This document shows positions 1-10,779 of a DNA stretch of 64,000 nucleotides, in pieces. The stretch lies in NCBI GenBank assembly GCA_008694505.1, contig VZDJ01007747.1:39569202-39633201 (forward strand), in the 5' to 3' direction. The notes under the pieces were generated by a model. The model was not told where the DNA came from. It ran no database searches and saw only the letters and a program-made list of their open reading frames with translations. The DNA comes from Cyanoderma ruficeps (lineage: Eukaryota; Chordata; Aves; Passeriformes; Timaliidae). Made by a program: the position numbers and the translations under genes. How positions within the stretch are numbered: the first letter of the stretch is position 1; every line of letters starts with the position of its first letter.

Positions 1-1501
1 TTAACAGCCATAGATTAAGTTAAACATGAGCCATGGGACTGTGCAGTGCTGTCAGTTGCTCTAGGATGAGGGACAGTAAAACACAGCTCTCCTGATCTGG
101 CAGCATTTCACAGTAGGGTAACTGGAACAATGCTGGGATGGCAAAATCGGTCCATATGGGTTTAACAGCATTTTCCACAAAGGATATTTAAATCAATGTG
201 CTGAAATGGAGTGGGAAGCTCTTCAGATCCAGCACACAGAGTTCACATTAAGGCTTTGGCTGAAGAATCATGCATACAAGTGAAATGATGTTATTTGCAG
301 CAGATTAACAGAATCAAGCTTGGGGCAGGAGCAAGGCTGCGGAGATATGTGGCATCCATGTCAAGTCTTTTCAGAGACCGAGTTACAGGTAGACCTGTGG
401 GAAATGTTATTTATGAGTAAGAAAAAGGCTTTCAGGAAAATTTAGGTCTTAGAAACCCAGCTACAGCTCATCCAAGGAACTGGGTTTCTGTGAGAAAGTC
501 TGGGTGTGAGGAGCAGAACAGTGGTGGTGATAATGGGGAACAGCATGACAGCTCTCCTTCCACCCAGCAGCTTGGAAAGGGAAAGACATGATCTGGCACA
601 TGCTGAAATTCAGGACACGAGAAGGCTGTGAAGACAAACCTCAGCTGGTGTTACTTGTTGAGCATTTTAAAGCCAAATCTGAATGCAATCTGTAATTGGT
701 TTATAGCTTGTTTTTAAGCCCTGTCACCTTTTGAAAGATTCTTACTCTTAGAGTGTGGTTAGACACGGTGTTCTACTAAATCCAGATAAGGATCAGAAGA
801 GGACACGCAGGTGGATTGCAGGTAGGAGTGGTTGTAAGCAAACTCATGATGGAGATGCTTTCATTGCCCTTGACTCAAGACATTTGGCACTGGGAACCTC
901 AGTGTTCCCTCCAGAGAAAGAGTGGCACTTTCAGGGTCATGATCATCATATCTCAGTTATCCTCTGGAGATGTCTCCTCAGATCAGCTTCCTGAGATGCC
1001 TGAAGTTGGCTGAGATGTGTATGAGCCTTTGCTGCTGGGAGGAATAGACCCAAGGATACAGCTCCGCAAGCTGGAGGGGGTCCAGATAATCAGTGGTTGT
1101 ATCAAACAAGAAAGGAGGTAAATACCAGAAAATGTGATAGAGATAAGTTTCTGGGAGGCATCCTAAAGTGTTTCTCCAAACTCACAATGCAAAAGCACCA
1201 TGGCTTTCAGGGGACCTGGCATCTAAATAAAATGAAACGTCGTCTCCTGGTAGGTGAAGGCATAAGGCACTCACTGCTGCAGGGAGAGGCTTAGCCATAT
1301 TCAGAAAGTATATTCCTAGAAATATTGAAGATACCTGGGTGTAAATTACATGTCCTAACAGCAAGTACATTTGGAGGGGTGGTACTCCCTGTTAAGAGGT
1401 TAAGTCATTCCTTAACTATTTCAAAGCAAAAGAGTATTCTAGAGAGAAGATTATTTAAAGTTTGCCTGAAGTCATGATTTAATGCAGTTATCTCAAGTAT
1501 T
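1..1501. other. unique non-coding sequence
   Basis: I see no gene here. All open frames are under 80 codons, overlap one another on both strands and lack protein-like composition. No CpG cluster, tandem repeat or recognisable transposon was found. The sequence is ordinary intron-like or intergenic vertebrate DNA. Confidence 0.6.
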
Positions 1502-1583
1502 TGCCACTGGCTACTGTCAGAGTCAAGATGCTGGATTAGATCAGCTTTGGGTCTTCTTTAAAATGTCAGCTTCTGTATTCTGA
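1502..1583 (+). mobile_element. ancient CR1/L3-like LINE, 3' tip
   Basis: The stretch beginning GCCACTGGCTACTGTCAGAG, followed by a diverged GATACTGGACTAGATGGACC-type segment and a TTCTGTATTCT end, matches the 3' untranslated tip of old amniote CR1 elements of the L3/PSLINE type as I remember it. Only about 80 bp survive. Divergence is high after the first 25 bp, so the age is old and the assignment rests mostly on the conserved opening block. No coding portion is attached. Confidence 0.62.
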
Positions 1584-3726
1584 GGATGGGGGAAGACAAT
1601 CTGTAGATCTGTAGGTGAGATATGCAGAAGATAAATACAATTTTCATGTCTTTCCTTTATGCCTCACTGACTTTGCTAATGTGGCATGAAGAACAAAGGC
1701 TACCCAAGCCTAGATTCAGTGTTTCAAAGTCCAGCTGCCTTTGCTGTTGGAGAGGGGCTAAAGTGAGCTGTATCCAGTATCTGGATTTTGAGCTTTTGTT
1801 GAGAAGTCATTTTACCAAAACAATGCATTTCAGACACTGTCTCCATTTAGGTGGAATTTCATCCATCTTGCAAAGATGTGCTCTGACCTCCACAGGCTCT
1901 CTCATCCCCTGTATCACACCTGTATCACACCCACATCACCTGTGTTACCCGGGGAAGTGGGAATCTGATACCTTCTACAAAGTCCCAATAGACACACAAC
2001 ATTTTCCCTAGGAACTTTGGTCCCTTAAGGTTTATCAATCCATGAAAGAGCCCTAAATCACTAACTTATTTGTATCCCTGTAGAGACCCCTGCCACTCCA
2101 AGAGCGAAACATGAAGCGTCCTGACTCCACAGAGTCCCTGTTTTTATGATTTGTTTTTAGGCTCTGGCTGATGGGCACAGTCAGCATCAAAATAAGAAGT
2201 TAAAGAAACAAATACTAACAGGTTAAAACAACAGCAACCCACAGGAACACAAACAGAACCTGACTCTTTTTTTTTGAAGCACAAGAGACTCCAATAATTT
2301 ATAATGAATGGAGTTCTTTTGATCTCTGTACTATCCACTTAAACTTTTCCGTACAGTTACTCAACCATGCAGGCCATAAGGTTAAAGGAAGATGATTTCC
2401 ATGGTCAGATGGAGCAACAAGTTTTTTTGTTTGAGACTTAATTCTTTTTACATGAATGTGATGACAGCAAGTTATACAAAAATGCACCAGCTCATGCGTT
2501 TTCCTCTCCAATCTTTGATGGATGACATATGTTCATATATCCCAGCTGTTACTTAAATAAAGCTGCATGTATACAATATGTCAGAGACAACACAGGCCAA
2601 ACTCTATGATACAACTACTTCAGACATATAGGCTAAAATCTGTATTTTGTCTCCCAAAATACTACAACAAATGGAACTGACCCAGCACAAACCACACAGC
2701 AGTGTCCTTTGAAGTCACAAAAAGATCAGGGTTCAAACTGACACTTCTGATTTTGATGGGACTGATTTTTTACTGCAATACAATGCCAGTATTTTTCTGT
2801 GCCCTAACTGGGAAGTGGGTTTTATGCCTCTCTTTGATCCCCAGGGGAGTCCTAACCCTTGCAGTAGTAATATTTGTGCTTAGCTGTGTTGGATCTGGGA
2901 CCTGTTGTTGACTGGACACGGGAGAGTGATGTACACAGAACCACCTGCAACCCAACCATGCCAAGACAGGCCAAAATTGCTCTTGGAGATTGAGATCGGG
3001 AGCAGCACAAAGCCTACCTGCTTACAGGGGCTGGGTTTAGGAGCCAGCAGGGAGCTTTATGGCTCAGCATGTGTCCCTGCCTTCTGTCCAGTCAGAGATG
3101 GGACTGTTTTTCATTTCTCACCAGGAGATAATGAGTAAGCCAGGGATAGACACATAGCTCACATACTTAAGAAGACATACACACCTAAAATTGAAAATTT
3201 ATTTATTTGTGCCTAGGACACATGGCTGGGTCCTGGCTCTTAAGTGTCCCATTGCCCTCATTTCCATCAGCTCCCACCTCTGCTCTCTTTTTAAAAGGGT
3301 AAAATGCTACTCTGCATTGCTATTTAGCACATAGGGCTCTCAGGGGTCTATCTTTCTTTTTGCATACCAGCCCCCTGTGTTTACATCAGCCCTCCAGTGA
3401 CTATCATTGCAGTATCTACATTAAATCAAGATGCCCTCTCTTCCACAGATACCAGCAGCTCCATTTCATTAATCAATTAACCTGGGAGACCCAGGAATGC
3501 AGCTGCAAAGACAGCATGAAGACTCTGGCCTTTTACAGATGAAAGAGTTAATGAAGAACAACAACATTTTTGAACATACCAAGCCATGATAAATGGATGT
3601 AGGCAAACACAGGTCTTGACACTCTCTGTCAGCGCACAAAAAGGGCCTCACAGTATTTTCTGATTCACAGACCTGACCAATCTGCCACTCCATGCTGCCT
3701 TTGAGTACTTGAAAATCCCTACTCAC
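1584..3726. other. unique non-coding sequence
   Basis: No gene is recognised. A 129-codon plus-strand frame (1622-2011) has no domain and is rich in Cys, His and Ser, as expected of a chance frame. A short tandem duplication of TGTATCACACC lies at about 1910-1931. A T-rich run is at about 2266-2275. Near 3481-3495 there is a perfect 15-base hairpin (CCTGGG, three-base loop, CCCAGG). Confidence 0.55.
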
Positions 3727-3889
3727 CCATCTGCTGTGAGAACATGTGTGTTTAGGGTTAGATAGGTGAAACATCTCATATCTGTCAGCAATGTCTGCAA
3801 ACTGATGGGGGAGGACTTCATGAGTGATTTGCACAGTTTCTGGCTTAAATAATGTTAAGCTTGAAATGTCTGCAAGCAAGTCTGTGCTG
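3727..3889 (-). other. candidate coding exon, unknown protein
   Basis: Read on the minus strand, a pyrimidine-rich tract with a run of T ends in CAG just before 3889, and the segment closes at 3727 against GTGAGT, a consensus 5' splice site. The 163 bp between leave one base of a split codon and then 54 codons with no stop. The first frame meets TAA early. The product includes ADIADRYEMFHLSNP and ends in HSRW; I recognise no domain. The surrounding 174-codon frame (3469-3993) runs on through both splice sites, so openness alone is weak support. No partner exon in phase was found nearby. This could be a chance pairing of splice motifs, which is common in 64 kb. Confidence 0.25.
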
Positions 3890-6489
3890 CTGAAAAAAAA
3901 AGAGCAGAAGCAGGTAAGGAAACAGTGCAAACTGCACATGGAAGAGATCCTGAGTTTCATCATGTCAAAACAAGAGCTGATATAATCCAGCAATAAGTGT
4001 TGTCAGCCTGATAATGGGTCACCTGTAAGTGGAGCATCTCTGCTCCACATTGTCCTGATGATGGGCATAGACCAACAAAAAACAACAGGAGGGTCCTTTG
4101 CCAGCAACTTCAAATGCAGCCTCAATCAAACCCTCTCTGGGAGGAGTTTTCCACATTCATCATCTGCCTTATCAATGCTGTCTCGAGCAAAACCTAGATG
4201 CAGGCTTTGTGAGTGCCAGAGCACATGAACAATGGTTGAAGCAGGGAGGGAGATGATAAGAAGAGAGTGCAAAGCACATGTTTCAAGTTCTACCTTTTCA
4301 AGCAAGTGTTGGGGCCGGGAAGCTGAGCTTGGGCTGAGTGCCAGCATTCCCTGCAATTTAATCCCAGCCCTTGGAGGAACAAGCTGTTATCTTCACTCCA
4401 TGCCAGTGTCTCCCCCTTATCTCACATGCAAAATTCTTTAACCACTTCAAAACAAAGTATCTCCAAGGAACACTTCAGAAAATGTGTTTTCTTTTGTCTC
4501 TTGAAAACACTAATGAGAAGAAAAGCTCTTTTGTGTTTTGTGTAAGAAGCCTTTCAACGTCTGGGCTCTAAGTGCTCTCTTCTGTTCATTCACTTTCCCT
4601 GAAGTCTCACCGTGTAAGAGGAATAGTCCTTTCCACATGGAGGGCTGAAAATCTGAGACAGTGAAGAGGGGGAAGCTTAGGCAAGGGACAAAGCATCAGG
4701 TATATAGAAAAACATTAAAGCAACACGAAGGGGCCAAGGAAGGCCAGCAAATGTGCCTGAGTGGGGCCAAGACAAACCTGGAGAACCAGCAGCTTTGGTG
4801 CTTGGATGGCTACTGGTTTTGCAGGGTGATGTTTCCTCCTTTCCAGCTGTTATAAAGGCGTTCATCTCATCCAGCTCACAATGCAAAGGTATACTACTAA
4901 GCCTAAACACTGGAGAATGATCCAGAAGGTTTGTGTGCACTCAGAAAACCTGAGGGAGAAGAGTGATGAGGGACTTGGAAAGCTGCAGAGGCTCAAGAAA
5001 TGAAGTGTAGACTATCAAAGTGGGTTTTGGCTTTAGGAGTCCTGAGAAGTGAGATTGAATCCAGCTCCAGGAAGGGCTGCTTCCCACTTGTTTTGATAGG
5101 CTTTCTTCTTAAAAAAAACTGTGGGGAATCTGCCCTGCAGCAGTCAGGAGGAGCCTTTCACTGGGCTTCAGGGTGGGAATGTATCAACATCTAAACTACT
5201 CTGCATTGGGCCTACTGCAAGCACAACCCTTCAAAGGATAATATGAGCAAAAAGAGGGTTAACCCACCACTGCAAACTTATTACATGCCATAGAGATGAC
5301 TAAGGCACAAAACTGATAAAGCAAATACTGCCAGTGATAGCAAATAGCCATAACACAATCTGGCCAGCTCTCTTTGGACAAGGAGCAATCTGCTGCAAGA
5401 AGACCTTGCTTTGGCTGCCTGTGCTCTCAGACAGCCATGCTCAAAGTTCCAGGACTTGGCTCAAACTAAGGGCTGTAGGTGTGGAAGAGCATATTTTGTG
5501 ACCCTGCTAGGAGGCTTGGTGCCCTGTGCTTTCTCTCCCTCCAGTGCCCTCAGGAGTGCTCTAACCCTGCCCACTTGTGTGCATGTTCTCTTGATGTCCT
5601 ACTCTGTCACACTGGGGACAACAAGCATGACCAACAGTGAATTTTTTTCTGTCCAATTTCTCCATAATTTTTTTTAGCCATGCCCTCTACTAAGACATTT
5701 GAAAACAACACAGATGAATACTGGTCCTTTGGAACCTTATGTTCCCTGTGGCTTCAATCAGCATCTGTGGGCTACTTGGCTTCCTGTTTCTTTCTGCTTA
5801 ACTGATTTTTCCTACCTGTGGCAATAATTTGGGTTCCTACCCAGAGATGTCACTGGAGAATCTTAAAAATATCTTCAAGATAATTATAGATGTTGATTTG
5901 AAGAAGTTGGTATGGTTCCAATCAAAAAGGAAGATTTTTTAGCAGCAGAAGTATTTAGGTGACAGTGTTCAGCTTGTGCTTCTTGTTGAAGTTTGGAACA
6001 GATTTGTCAAATCATCCTGTTTGAGACTCATACTCAGTGTTATGGAAGACTGCATCTGGTTCATATGATTGCCAAGCACTATTTGATGCTGGTTCAGAGA
6101 AGAACTGTGAGAACAATCTGAGGGCTGAGACTGCACTGATGCTGCAATGACTGCACAAAAAAAATTTCCCAAAACCTCAAATCAAATGTAAGTGCAAGAT
6201 GATGTTTTTCGGCACGCAGTTTTCTTCTCCTGAAACATCCTGGCACTTAGAGGTATCTATATAATGTTTAGATTTCTTAACTATAGAAAGAAAAGAAACG
6301 TTTCTCTCATAGATGATGAGTTGTATGCAAAGTTCTGTCCCACAGTAAAAGTTTATGTCTGATTTATAAAAGACTGTGCTTATGGTTCAAATGCTGATGA
6401 AATCACAGTCTTTATCTAGGATGGCAAAGTTGACAAGTTTAATAATGTTTTTTGGGCACAGTTCTTTTTNGATGATTTTAAAGCCATGG
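3890..6489. other. unique non-coding sequence
   Basis: No gene or transposon is recognised. Open frames stay under 90 codons and are scattered on both strands. The single ambiguous base of the window (N at 6470, after a run of T) lies here and probably marks a sequencing or assembly uncertainty. Confidence 0.55.
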
Positions 6490-6760
6490 ATTCTCACCCT
6501 GTGAGCAGCCCCTATTGTGCTTTGGCAGGGGAGGGCTTATCTCCCCGAAGTAGGCGTCATGGTGACTGTTTACGAACAAACCACACAAAACTTGGCTAAA
6601 CCTTAATGGGCCCATTTACGCAGTATCAAGGGTGAAGTAGACTTGGACCCCACAGCATGTTCAAATTACATGGCTTTAAGTGAATTTAGAGCTTGTCAAA
6701 GGAGTTGGTTTGACAGCCCAGGAGACTAAAATCCTCTGTTTACCTCCTGAACAGATATCA
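6490..6760. promoter_or_regulatory. candidate conserved non-coding element
   Basis: This block differs in texture from its flanks: it keeps CpG-containing words (CCCCGAAG, GGCGTC, TTTACGAAC, TTTACGCAG) and packs several transcription-factor-like motifs, including forkhead GTTTAC, RUNX-like AACCACA and TGACAG. Preservation of CpG in CpG-poor DNA suggests constraint or lack of methylation. It has no long open frame. This is inference from composition only, and no cross-species comparison was possible. Confidence 0.3.
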
Positions 6761-8730
6761 CATGGACCATTCACAAGTCCCCCTCTGTGCTAATCCTCAG
6801 AGGATCGGAGCTGTTACGGCTCCCAGCTCGCAGCCTGGCTCTCAACCCCAGCCTGCAACAACCTGGGCTTTTAGCTCTGGAGGCACCTACTTCAATCCCA
6901 GTGTGTCAGCCAAGACAGGGGCCATAATAAACTTCCCTAACATGCTCCAGTCCTACCCCAGAGAGCTCCTTCTGAGGGCTGAACAACTCTACTCTGTACC
7001 CAGGGAGTCAGATGGCACTAGTACAGAGAGGAAGCATAAAAAAAACCCCAACAGCTTAGGGATGTGATCACAATGGGCAGAAAGAAACAGAAATGGGAGT
7101 GAAAGAAAGAAAAATAAAAATTAAATAGCAGGAAAGGTTGGCCCGCTTTACACTTTCCAAAGCAAAGTTATGCAGGCAATTGCATTCAGGAGAGCTCTCC
7201 ATTATTGGATCAAGGAGGTCTCTGCACCTTCATTTTCATTCAGAGCAAAAGAAGACCAAACTTTCAAGATCCCTTCAATGACGGAATAGTTCCCACTCCT
7301 CCTACTATGAAAATCTACGAAGACTTTTTTTATCCCAGGGTTTGGTTCTTTTGGAAGGAAACTAGCTAGTTCTGTGTTGGCCATGAAAAGTAGAAAATTA
7401 CTGGCCATGTCTTCTCTTGAGAGTCAGAAGGTAATTTTTGGCAATTCAGGCTAGAACCAGGACAGATGTTAGGAAAAATGTTTGCTTTGGTGACAAAAAG
7501 TGGATACAAGCCAGAGGGGTATGTGGGGAGCCTTTTGGGGTGATAGGCATCCAATTAGCAACAAAACAGACAATACACAGACAGAGGCCCTACATTTTAC
7601 CACGTTATTGATGATATTCAGGTCCGGCTGAGTTGTCAGATGGATGGAAGGGTGCTGCAGGTTTCTGCAGGATTTGGGTGGGATACAAAATCAACTGAAT
7701 CATATCATTTCCAAGCTGTCATTGCTTGTGCAAGTCCAGGTGTAGCTCTATTGCCTGTTGAATGGTGGGGTAAGACCTTCATAAGTTTTGTGTGCAGCTC
7801 CTTTATGTTGGATGGTTGGTGTTTCACTTTCACTCCCTAATGACATGTGGCTAGAAGCTGTCTTAAATGGGGGGAGGTGTTTCTTTGTTTTGGCACTTCT
7901 TTTCAGTTCGCAAGCAGCCAATGGAATTTTCCTCTGGCTTTTCAAAGAGTCCACTCTCACCTTTGGTCAGAAATGAAACATGGAAAATTTCAGCAAAGGT
8001 GGTTGAATCTTTTTGGAAGTTCCAAGTGTATTAAGGAACAAAAATGTGCGGAGATGGTTAATGAATAGCAGCATGCAATGCAGATGGGGGAAACCTCCTT
8101 CACCTCTACTGACTAGAGGAGGCAGATTCATAGTGATGAACGTGCAGGACTCCTCACTGATAGCATAAGGGTGAGGATCACTGAGTGCAGGCCTGAGAGA
8201 GAAGATCATTCAGCAGTTCCAGATAACTGCTGTCCCCTCTGAGCATCAGCCAGTTTCTATTTGCTCACTCTAGAGATGATTTCAAGGCAGTCAGTGAAGC
8301 TTTGCCAGCCTAAGGAGAAGCAAACACAACATGCTCTGACAGAACTGTGCATTGAACCAAGCTCTATTTATTCCTATGGCAAGAATAAACATGAAGACTG
8401 GAATATTTTCACTTCCTGCTCTCCATCCCAGTTGAGTTTCTTCTTTGGGGCTTTTATTGTTTTCCCTGTATTTGAACTGCAAAAAGGAAGAGACAAAAAT
8501 ACACTTACAGGAAAGTAACGTCAAGCAAAGAAAAACCACCTCTAACGTCTCTCATTGTGCAGGTGTGATTCTGATCTCACTGAATAAATCTGGAGGAACT
8601 CTTCTCAAGTGAATGGATTCATTCTGGAAAGTCAGAAGTGAGTCCAGTCCTGTATGTTTTGTTTTGCTGGGAAGCACGGTTTTAGAGCAAGCATTACACC
8701 CATTTGTTTAATGAAAACCCTCTTTCTTAC
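6761..8730. other. unique non-coding sequence with one protein-like short frame
   Basis: A 101-codon plus-strand frame (6762-7067) starts 8 bp after a possible 3' splice site (CTCCTGAACAG) and encodes a Gln/Pro/Ser-rich product including SSQPGSQPQPATTW; no domain is recognised and it ends in a Lys-rich tail read from an A-run. It is probably a chance frame. The rest of the block shows only short overlapping frames and no recognised repeat. Confidence 0.45.
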
Positions 8731-8940
8731 ACTGCAATCATGGGCACCTCTCACTTTTAATTGCTTTTAAAATGCTGGACTGCAGCAGTAATTTTATATC
8801 TTGGCTCCGTTGGGCCTTGATTGCATCAGTAGCAGTTGAGAAGTGAATAGCGTTTCACTGTTTGGTAAAATAATTACTGCTCTGGCTCGGCATTTCAATT
8901 AATCCTTTCAGTGCTGCTGGAAAATGCTTGTGCCTGTGAG
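8731..8940. promoter_or_regulatory. candidate conserved non-coding element
   Basis: The block is AT-rich but not low-complexity, with motifs typical of vertebrate developmental enhancers: TTTTAATTGC, GCAGTAATTTTAT, TTGATTGCATCAG, AATAATTACTGC and TCAATTAATCC. Several CpG words (CTCCGTTG, AGCGTTTC, CTCGGC) persist. No coding frame or repeat family explains it. The call is inferred from composition and motif packing. Confidence 0.32.
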
Positions 8941-9319
8941 TCCTAACCACATATTCAGTGGAAGGGTCCTTCCCATTCACTCTCAGATGGTTTTGCATAG
9001 AGTCCCTCATGCAGCTGAGATAGTGACTGAGTAAAGAAGAAAGGGTTATAAGTGTGGAAAAGAGGAAAAGAAGGCCCATTTGGAGACAAGTCCTGCAAGT
9101 GGGGAACAGATGCTACTTCACATTGTGTAGCAGAGAGGAAAGCAGGTAAAAGTGTCCTTTTAAAGACACCTGAAGCTTCCTCACCTGAGCTCAGGCTTGG
9201 ATCTGACAGGCTTGAGATTTCACTGGTCTTGAAATTCCCACAGAACTGCTTCCACTCACCCACCCTGGGGCTCCTCAGTGGTCACAGTCTGGTGGGACAG
9301 GGTGTGAGGTGTGAACACA
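8941..9319. other. unique sequence upstream of a CR1 insertion
   Basis: Nothing is recognised. A minus-strand GTGAGT donor-like site occurs around 9255, without a matching acceptor outside the adjoining CR1. The 179-codon plus-strand frame starting at 9052 runs from here into the CR1 and is not a gene. Confidence 0.5.
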
Positions 9320-9708
9320 GGCTGAGAAAGGGGAGGCTGCTCAGCCTGGAGAAGGGAGGGTTGTGTGGAGACCTCACAGCAGCCTTCCAGTGTCTGAACA
9401 GGGCACACAGGGAAGCTGGAGAGGGGCTCCTTATCAGTAACTGCAATGACAGGACAAGGAGCAATAGATACAAATTAAAAGTGGGAAAATTTAGGTTAGA
9501 TATTAGAAGGAAATTCTTTACTGTGAAGGTGATGAGGCACTGGAACAAGCTGTGGCTGCCCCATTGCTGGAAGTGTCCAGGGCCAAGTTAGATGGGGCTT
9601 TGAGCAACCTGGGATAGTGGAAGGTGTCCCTGCCCATGGCAGAGGGTTGAAATGAGATGATCTTTAAGAGCCCTTTGAACCCAAACCATTCTGTGATTCT
9701 GTGATTCT
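9320..9708 (+). mobile_element. CR1 LINE, 5'-truncated 3' end
   Basis: This is the best-preserved transposon in the window. It starts in the last part of CR1 ORF2 (the endonuclease/reverse-transcriptase protein), where the frame still reads LRKGRLLSLEKGGLCGDL and later FRLDIRRKFFTVKVMRHWN, both close to the usual avian ORF2 C-terminus. The 3' untranslated region follows with GATGGGGCTTTGAGCAACC, GGAAGGTGTCCCTGCCCATG and the terminal AACCATTCTGTGATTCTGTG octamer tail at about 9686-9708. Severe 5' truncation is normal for CR1. A gap or rearrangement after LW interrupts the ORF2 end. It is inactive. Confidence 0.95.
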
Positions 9709-10598
9709 AGAACCCACAGTCTAGTGACAGATATGTAAGAACTACAACAACAAACCCCTAAATCCTTGGTCCCAGACAGCTGATGACAGCACACACAGGC
9801 CTTGAGGCATGCAAGGGATGCCACTCAAGGGTGTTTGTTTGTTCCAAACTGCTCTCAAATGGACTTGGACCATGTGCACCTTCTGCTTTCCTCAGTGTTG
9901 AGGTCCCTCTCTGGGCTTCTTGCTTGCCCAGGACAGCCCTCCTCGGTCCCCACATTACACTGGGGCTTTTGCCAATGCTGCTGCTTTCCCAGCATGAGCC
10001 CTGCAAAGCAACAAGACACTGATCTTTGTGGCAGCAAGAAGTTTCTTGTCACTGCAGAAAGCTTGAAACTGAGGGAAAATGTGGAACTCAGTTTTAGCAA
10101 AGAAAAAAATCTAATGACTTTTTAAAAAAATTTGAATCTCATAATTTTTAATTCAGTAATTTTTAGGCCTGGCTCACTCTTCTTCTGTTGTCAGTGTTAG
10201 TCAAATTACATAATTTGACTTATTCAGTATTAATTAGCTTCATTCCAGGTAATTAACACAACAGGGTATGGGAACTTAACCATTGCAGTGAAATTATCAG
10301 CAGTAGAGCAGAACTAAGCCTCACATCTTCCTGAAGTGAGGTGAATGTGCTGGAAATAACCTTGGGATTTTATTACTTCTGTGCTCATGACCTCTTTGGA
10401 GAATGCTTGGCCTGGAAAAGCTGGTGCATATGGATGTTCACAGAGAAAAGTGACATTTGAGTGATTATTTTTTTTTTAAACTGCTCTGAAATTAATTTGA
10501 GGGGATATTAAAAAAAAAGAGATGGCCTGTTAAATATAGGGCTTTGATCAGAAACAGAAATTTCAGCACAATCTGACTTCAGCCTCTTTCCTCCACAG
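9709..10598. other. unique non-coding sequence
   Basis: No gene is recognised. Frames of 80-107 codons overlap on both strands between 9758 and 10125 and have no domain. The section 10110-10260 is AT-rich with A- and T-runs. Confidence 0.5.
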
Positions 10599-10779
10599 CA
10601 GCTTTGAAGGAATGTATAAGAGTTGCTTGGCCTGTTTGTGCTTCACCTCTGGTTTACGGGAGCAGCACCTTGTCCAAGGGAAGCCAATCCTGTCTCAGAT
10701 GGGAGAGCTGGGGCCAGGAGAGAGTGTCCATGTGGACTCCATTTTCTTGCTTGTTAGTGAAGAACCCTCAATCAGGAAG
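10599..10779 (+). other. candidate coding exon, unknown protein
   Basis: A good 3' splice site (CAGCCTCTTTCCTCCACAG) precedes 10599 and AAG|GTAACA follows 10779. The 181 bp hold one base of a split codon and then exactly 60 codons without a stop, running from SFEGMYKSC to SEEPSIRK. The product has no domain or repeat that I recognise. Both splice sites are better than average, but no in-phase neighbour exon, CpG island or poly(A) signal was linked to it. An alternative is a chance open frame between two splice-like motifs. Confidence 0.25.

Noticed and set aside
6470..6470. Assembly gap
   Set aside because: Only one N after a T-run; this is a base-call ambiguity, not a scaffold gap.
9052..9591. 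179-codon frame as a gene
   Set aside because: Its second half is the C-terminal part of CR1 ORF2 and its first half is unrelated flanking DNA read through by chance.
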